Source of the DNA: an uncultured Phocaeicola sp.
Lineage (GTDB): Bacteria > Bacteroidota > Bacteroidia > Bacteroidales > Bacteroidaceae
Direction of reading: 5' to 3'
Assembly: GCA_944321335.1 (NCBI GenBank)
Contig: CALUKX010000016.1
Span: 1-43,049, forward strand
Length of the DNA stretch: 43,049 nucleotides
Below the pieces are notes generated by a model. It was given only the letters and a program-made list of their open reading frames with translations. It had not been told where the DNA came from and searched no databases. The position numbers were made by a program, and so were the translations under genes. Of the stretch, positions 40,378 through 43,049 are shown in pieces (position 1 is the first letter of the stretch; the number at the start of each line of letters is the position of its first letter).

Positions 40378-42948
40378 TTACTTTGCCAATCCCATCGTAC
40401 GGCTAAGCTCTCCAACCTCCTTAAGAGTCTTTTGAACTACAGGCTCTCCATTCAAGGTCTTAGTCTTGATCATAGGAAGCTTACCATCTTTGGTAAACGG
40501 CAGATTAGTTCTAACCAAACGATTACCATAATGCATCGGACGCTGAGCCGATGAAGCTCTCGATTTAGGTGATGCATAAGAAGCCGATGCAGTTTCGGTC
40601 CATCCTTTTGTCAAAGTAATCGGCGACAAGGTATAAGCTGAGAAATTCACGAAACCTGTGGAAACGTCGGCCGGAGAAGGATAACACATCGTACCATCCA
40701 CTTCTACTCCATCAATAACAATGGTCTGTTTATCTTCCGAAACGGTAACAGGGAAACTACCCATATGGTAGTTATTGAAATTCACTGCATTATATCCCAA
40801 CAGATAGAATTGGTAATAGCTCCAAGAAACCAACGGAGCGATCTTATCTCTATCGCTAACCAGTTCAACCTTATCTTTTCCATTTTCCTGACTGATTTCG
40901 AGGAAGAATTTCGGACCATAATCGTAGAACAATTCATCTGTATCGTAAGCCGAATAATTCACATCACAGAACAAATCCCAAGGACTCATGTATTCACCGG
41001 CAAGTCCGAATCCCAAACCAACCATACGGTTCTGGCCTCTATATTTGTCAGCATATTTCTTTGCCGAAGTCTTATAATCTTTAAACAGGTCGGAAATCAT
41101 AGTCTTCGCATAGTCGGTAGCTTCCGCTTCCTGCGAACCATTGGCTACAGCCTGTTGTTTGAAATAATCGAACATAGCATCGTAAGACGACTTATCCATA
41201 TCACTGACAGAAGCCGGTCCCTGTTCCGGTTCTCCTGCAATAGTCACCTTGAATGTATATGTATCCGTTGTCATATTTCCGGAATAATCATACCATGAAG
41301 CCTGGCAAGTTGCAGTCCAGTCGCCCACCAAATCAGAGAACAATGCAGATTCGACACGTGGTTTATCCTGTTCAGGCAATGACATAGCCTTGGCAGAGAA
41401 CACTTTCATCTTTTCATCCACATTATAAGATGCAACTACCAACATGGATTCAGAATCTTCCCAAGAAGAGAAATACATATCATAACCTTGGTCACTGTTG
41501 ATTGCAGAGAGTACTTCCGGATCTGTAATATCGACTCCATAAAATTCGAGCAACATTTCTTCCGTGAATCCAGTATTCATCATCGGCACCCATTCTTTTG
41601 TATAATCTACCAAGTAACGGATGTATGAACAATCCTTGTTAGGAGCCTTGATATTAAACCAAACTTTCCAAGGGCTCTTGTCGGGATCTTCTTTTGCCGT
41701 TACCAAAAGTTCTGAAGCCGGCTTTGTTGAAGCAGTCGGCGAGAACTCATAAGCCTGGATACTCTGTATACTATAATCTTCGTTGTATGTACCGACGATA
41801 TACAATTTATAGTTCTTTCCGACTTCAAGCGGGAAATAAGCCGGATCGGTCTGGATATCCTGGTAACCGGTCATCATATCGGAATGGGTCAGTAAATAAT
41901 TTGCAACACCTTTTTCTGTCACCCATCCTTTAATCATTTCATAGTCCTCGTCCGTCATCGGAACAACAACATACGATACGACATCATCTGATGGTTTGAT
42001 AGTAAACACAGCTCTACGCTCGGTCATCTTCTTGACATCAACCTCAATCTGGGAATCGACCATCGTTACACCACCATAGAGATAGTGTTTTGCATAGAAT
42101 CCATTGAACGTAATGTATTCGTCGGTACAAGTTTCCGTATAATCACCGACAGAAGGAGCTTCTGTTGCACGGGTTGACTTCGTCGCTGAATAGCCAGAAC
42201 CCCAATTGTCTTCATCCCATTCCGGATAATGTTCCTCAAACAAGATATTTCCATCGGCATCACATTCAGCGATCAGGATGACATAAGCACATCCCGGCAA
42301 TACCTGTACAGTCCGTTCGGGATCATCGGTAATGGATTTGCCATTTTCCATATTAATGGTACGCGGTCCTTTAAATACATCTCCATATTTCAATACTGTA
42401 ATATCAGTCCACATGAACTGATCCTTACCTACCTCATAGTTATCAAGTCTACGGAAAGCGAATCTCCAGTATTTATCCTGAGGCACCTCGATATGCACCT
42501 TCAAACTATACGGATTGGTTTCAATAACGGTAATTTTTCTTGTATATGCAGGAGTGGTGATAACCTGTGATTCCAGAAGGAATTTATCATTCTGTTTCAA
42601 TGCAAAATAAACGGTATAGGTAGTATTTCCTTCCAGACCATAAACCGTTATCTTATTTTCGCCATCAGTTACCGGCATCATCTGATTGTTGTCCTGTGCC
42701 TCCGCAAAGATTACAGCGGGATCAATAGTTTCGGAGCTTTCACCCTGAACAACTTTATAAGCTACTGCCTGAATACCGGAAGTAGTCAATTTGAATGTAG
42801 CCGAAGTAGCGTAAACCTCACTAGTCGCATCAGTCGTTTCCTGTGTTATGACTACAGGAGCGACCTCATTGTCATCCTTACAACTCCACAATACCCCTGC
42901 CATGAATATCATAACCCAAAGGAGTAAAAATTGTCTTCTCATTCTCAT
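40378..42948 (-). CDS. Large surface or periplasmic lipoprotein, function unknown
   Basis: An 856-residue protein. The lipoprotein signal ends in VLWSC with C23, followed by KDDNE, an acidic stretch resembling the Bacteroidota surface-export signal after the lipidated cysteine. The N-terminal third has fibronectin/Ig-like features ('ATFKLTTSGIQAVAYKV', 'GLEGNTTYTVYFALKQ'), repeated again in the middle; the C-terminal region (from about 560: FSDLVGDWTATCQASWYDYS) looks like a separate beta-rich domain. I do not recognise a named family. It may bind or display something at the cell surface. Two ATGs are close (42948 and 42942); both keep the signal. Upstream sequence ends at the window edge. 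Confidence 0.8.
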   Translation of the reverse strand: MRMRRQFLLLWVMIFMAGVLWSCKDDNEVAPVVITQETTDATSEVYATSATFKLTTSGIQAVAYKVVQGESSETIDPAVIFAEAQDNNQMMPVTDGENKITVYGLEGNTTYTVYFALKQNDKFLLESQVITTPAYTRKITVIETNPYSLKVHIEVPQDKYWRFAFRRLDNYEVGKDQFMWTDITVLKYGDVFKGPRTINMENGKSITDDPERTVQVLPGCAYVILIAECDADGNILFEEHYPEWDEDNWGSGYSATKSTRATEAPSVGDYTETCTDEYITFNGFYAKHYLYGGVTMVDSQIEVDVKKMTERRAVFTIKPSDDVVSYVVVPMTDEDYEMIKGWVTEKGVANYLLTHSDMMTGYQDIQTDPAYFPLEVGKNYKLYIVGTYNEDYSIQSIQAYEFSPTASTKPASELLVTAKEDPDKSPWKVWFNIKAPNKDCSYIRYLVDYTKEWVPMMNTGFTEEMLLEFYGVDITDPEVLSAINSDQGYDMYFSSWEDSESMLVVASYNVDEKMKVFSAKAMSLPEQDKPRVESALFSDLVGDWTATCQASWYDYSGNMTTDTYTFKVTIAGEPEQGPASVSDMDKSSYDAMFDYFKQQAVANGSQEAEATDYAKTMISDLFKDYKTSAKKYADKYRGQNRMVGLGFGLAGEYMSPWDLFCDVNYSAYDTDELFYDYGPKFFLEISQENGKDKVELVSDRDKIAPLVSWSYYQFYLLGYNAVNFNNYHMGSFPVTVSEDKQTIVIDGVEVDGTMCYPSPADVSTGFVNFSAYTLSPITLTKGWTETASASYASPKSRASSAQRPMHYGNRLVRTNLPFTKDGKLPMIKTKTLNGEPVVQKTLKEVGELSRTMGLAK

Positions 42949-43003
42949 CTTTGAACAGTTTGTATGAATTAATAATTAGGGTGTCCAGTTTAACGTTCCC
43001 AAT

Positions 43004-43049
43004 TTAGCCTACATTTTTAAGCTGTTTGGTACGTTCTGTAACCCAGTTT
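43004..43049 (-). other. Possible C-terminal tail of a gene running off the right edge
   Basis: On the minus strand an open frame enters at the edge and encodes NWVTERTKQLKNVG before TAA at 43004-43006. If real, it would be the end of a gene upstream of, and possibly co-transcribed with, the lipoprotein gene. Fourteen codons are too few for certainty. Confidence 0.25.

Noticed and set aside
1-43049. tRNA, rRNA, CRISPR arrays, complete insertion sequences, integrases
   Set aside because: I looked for cloverleaf T-arm motifs, regularly spaced repeats and transposase or recombinase motifs and found none.

Overview
The window looks like chromosome of a Bacteroidales bacterium, most likely Bacteroidaceae (Bacteroides/Phocaeicola type). 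The reasons are the many TAnnTTTG -7 promoter boxes typical of this phylum, a hybrid two-component system with periplasmic beta-propeller, Bacteroidota-type lipoproteins, split methylmalonyl-CoA mutase subunits, a fused PurL, and families such as DUF5020 and DUF4924. No rRNA, tRNA, CRISPR array or complete insertion sequence is visible.

Layout. 1-2968 is an AT-rich defence island: an Abi_2/HEPN gene behind a candidate small RNA, a stretch without genes, then an AbiE-like pair with an intact antitoxin and a truncated toxin. Two near-identical 29-bp operator-like inverted repeats lie upstream of the antitoxin. 3023-6712 is a minus-strand operon of a LysE-type exporter, DUF4924, RmlD and release factor 3. 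6851-10555 is purL. 10816-15960 is a hybrid two-component regulator followed at once by a split chromate transporter. 16077-18604 is an AT-rich insert with a DUF4062/HATPase_c_4 protein, a possible gene remnant and a hairpin-rich non-coding stretch. 18605-22153 is a cobalamin riboswitch driving btuFCD. 22329-27391 holds a K+/H+ antiporter, an ABC-F ATPase and an AspT-type transporter. 27571-31649 is mutA-mutB. 31755-34400 is a TPR histidine kinase and a NarL-type regulator. 34504-36511 is a purine permease with a Tsx-like outer-membrane protein. 36668-39632 is a four-gene minus-strand operon: SPFH protein, hydrolase, ribbon-helix-helix protein, small membrane protein. 39850-40277 is a standalone transcription unit for a 30-residue peptide. 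40378-42948 is a large lipoprotein.

How the genes work together. The riboswitch-controlled B12 uptake genes and the B12-dependent MutAB are about 5 kb apart, consistent with propionate/succinate metabolism relying on imported corrinoid. PurL (de novo purine synthesis) and the NCS2/DUF5020 pair (purine uptake) cover both routes to purines. The kinase/regulator pair and the hybrid regulator are two separate signalling units.

The best candidate for something undescribed is the small-peptide locus at 39850-40277. It has a perfect -7 box, a long AT-rich leader with two tiny ORFs joined by an ATGA overlap, a tandem 16-bp repeat, a strong ribosome-binding site, a 30-codon ORF, and a perfect 13-bp terminator hairpin with seven Ts, with no other gene in the unit. 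The Abi leader RNA and the AbiE operators come next.
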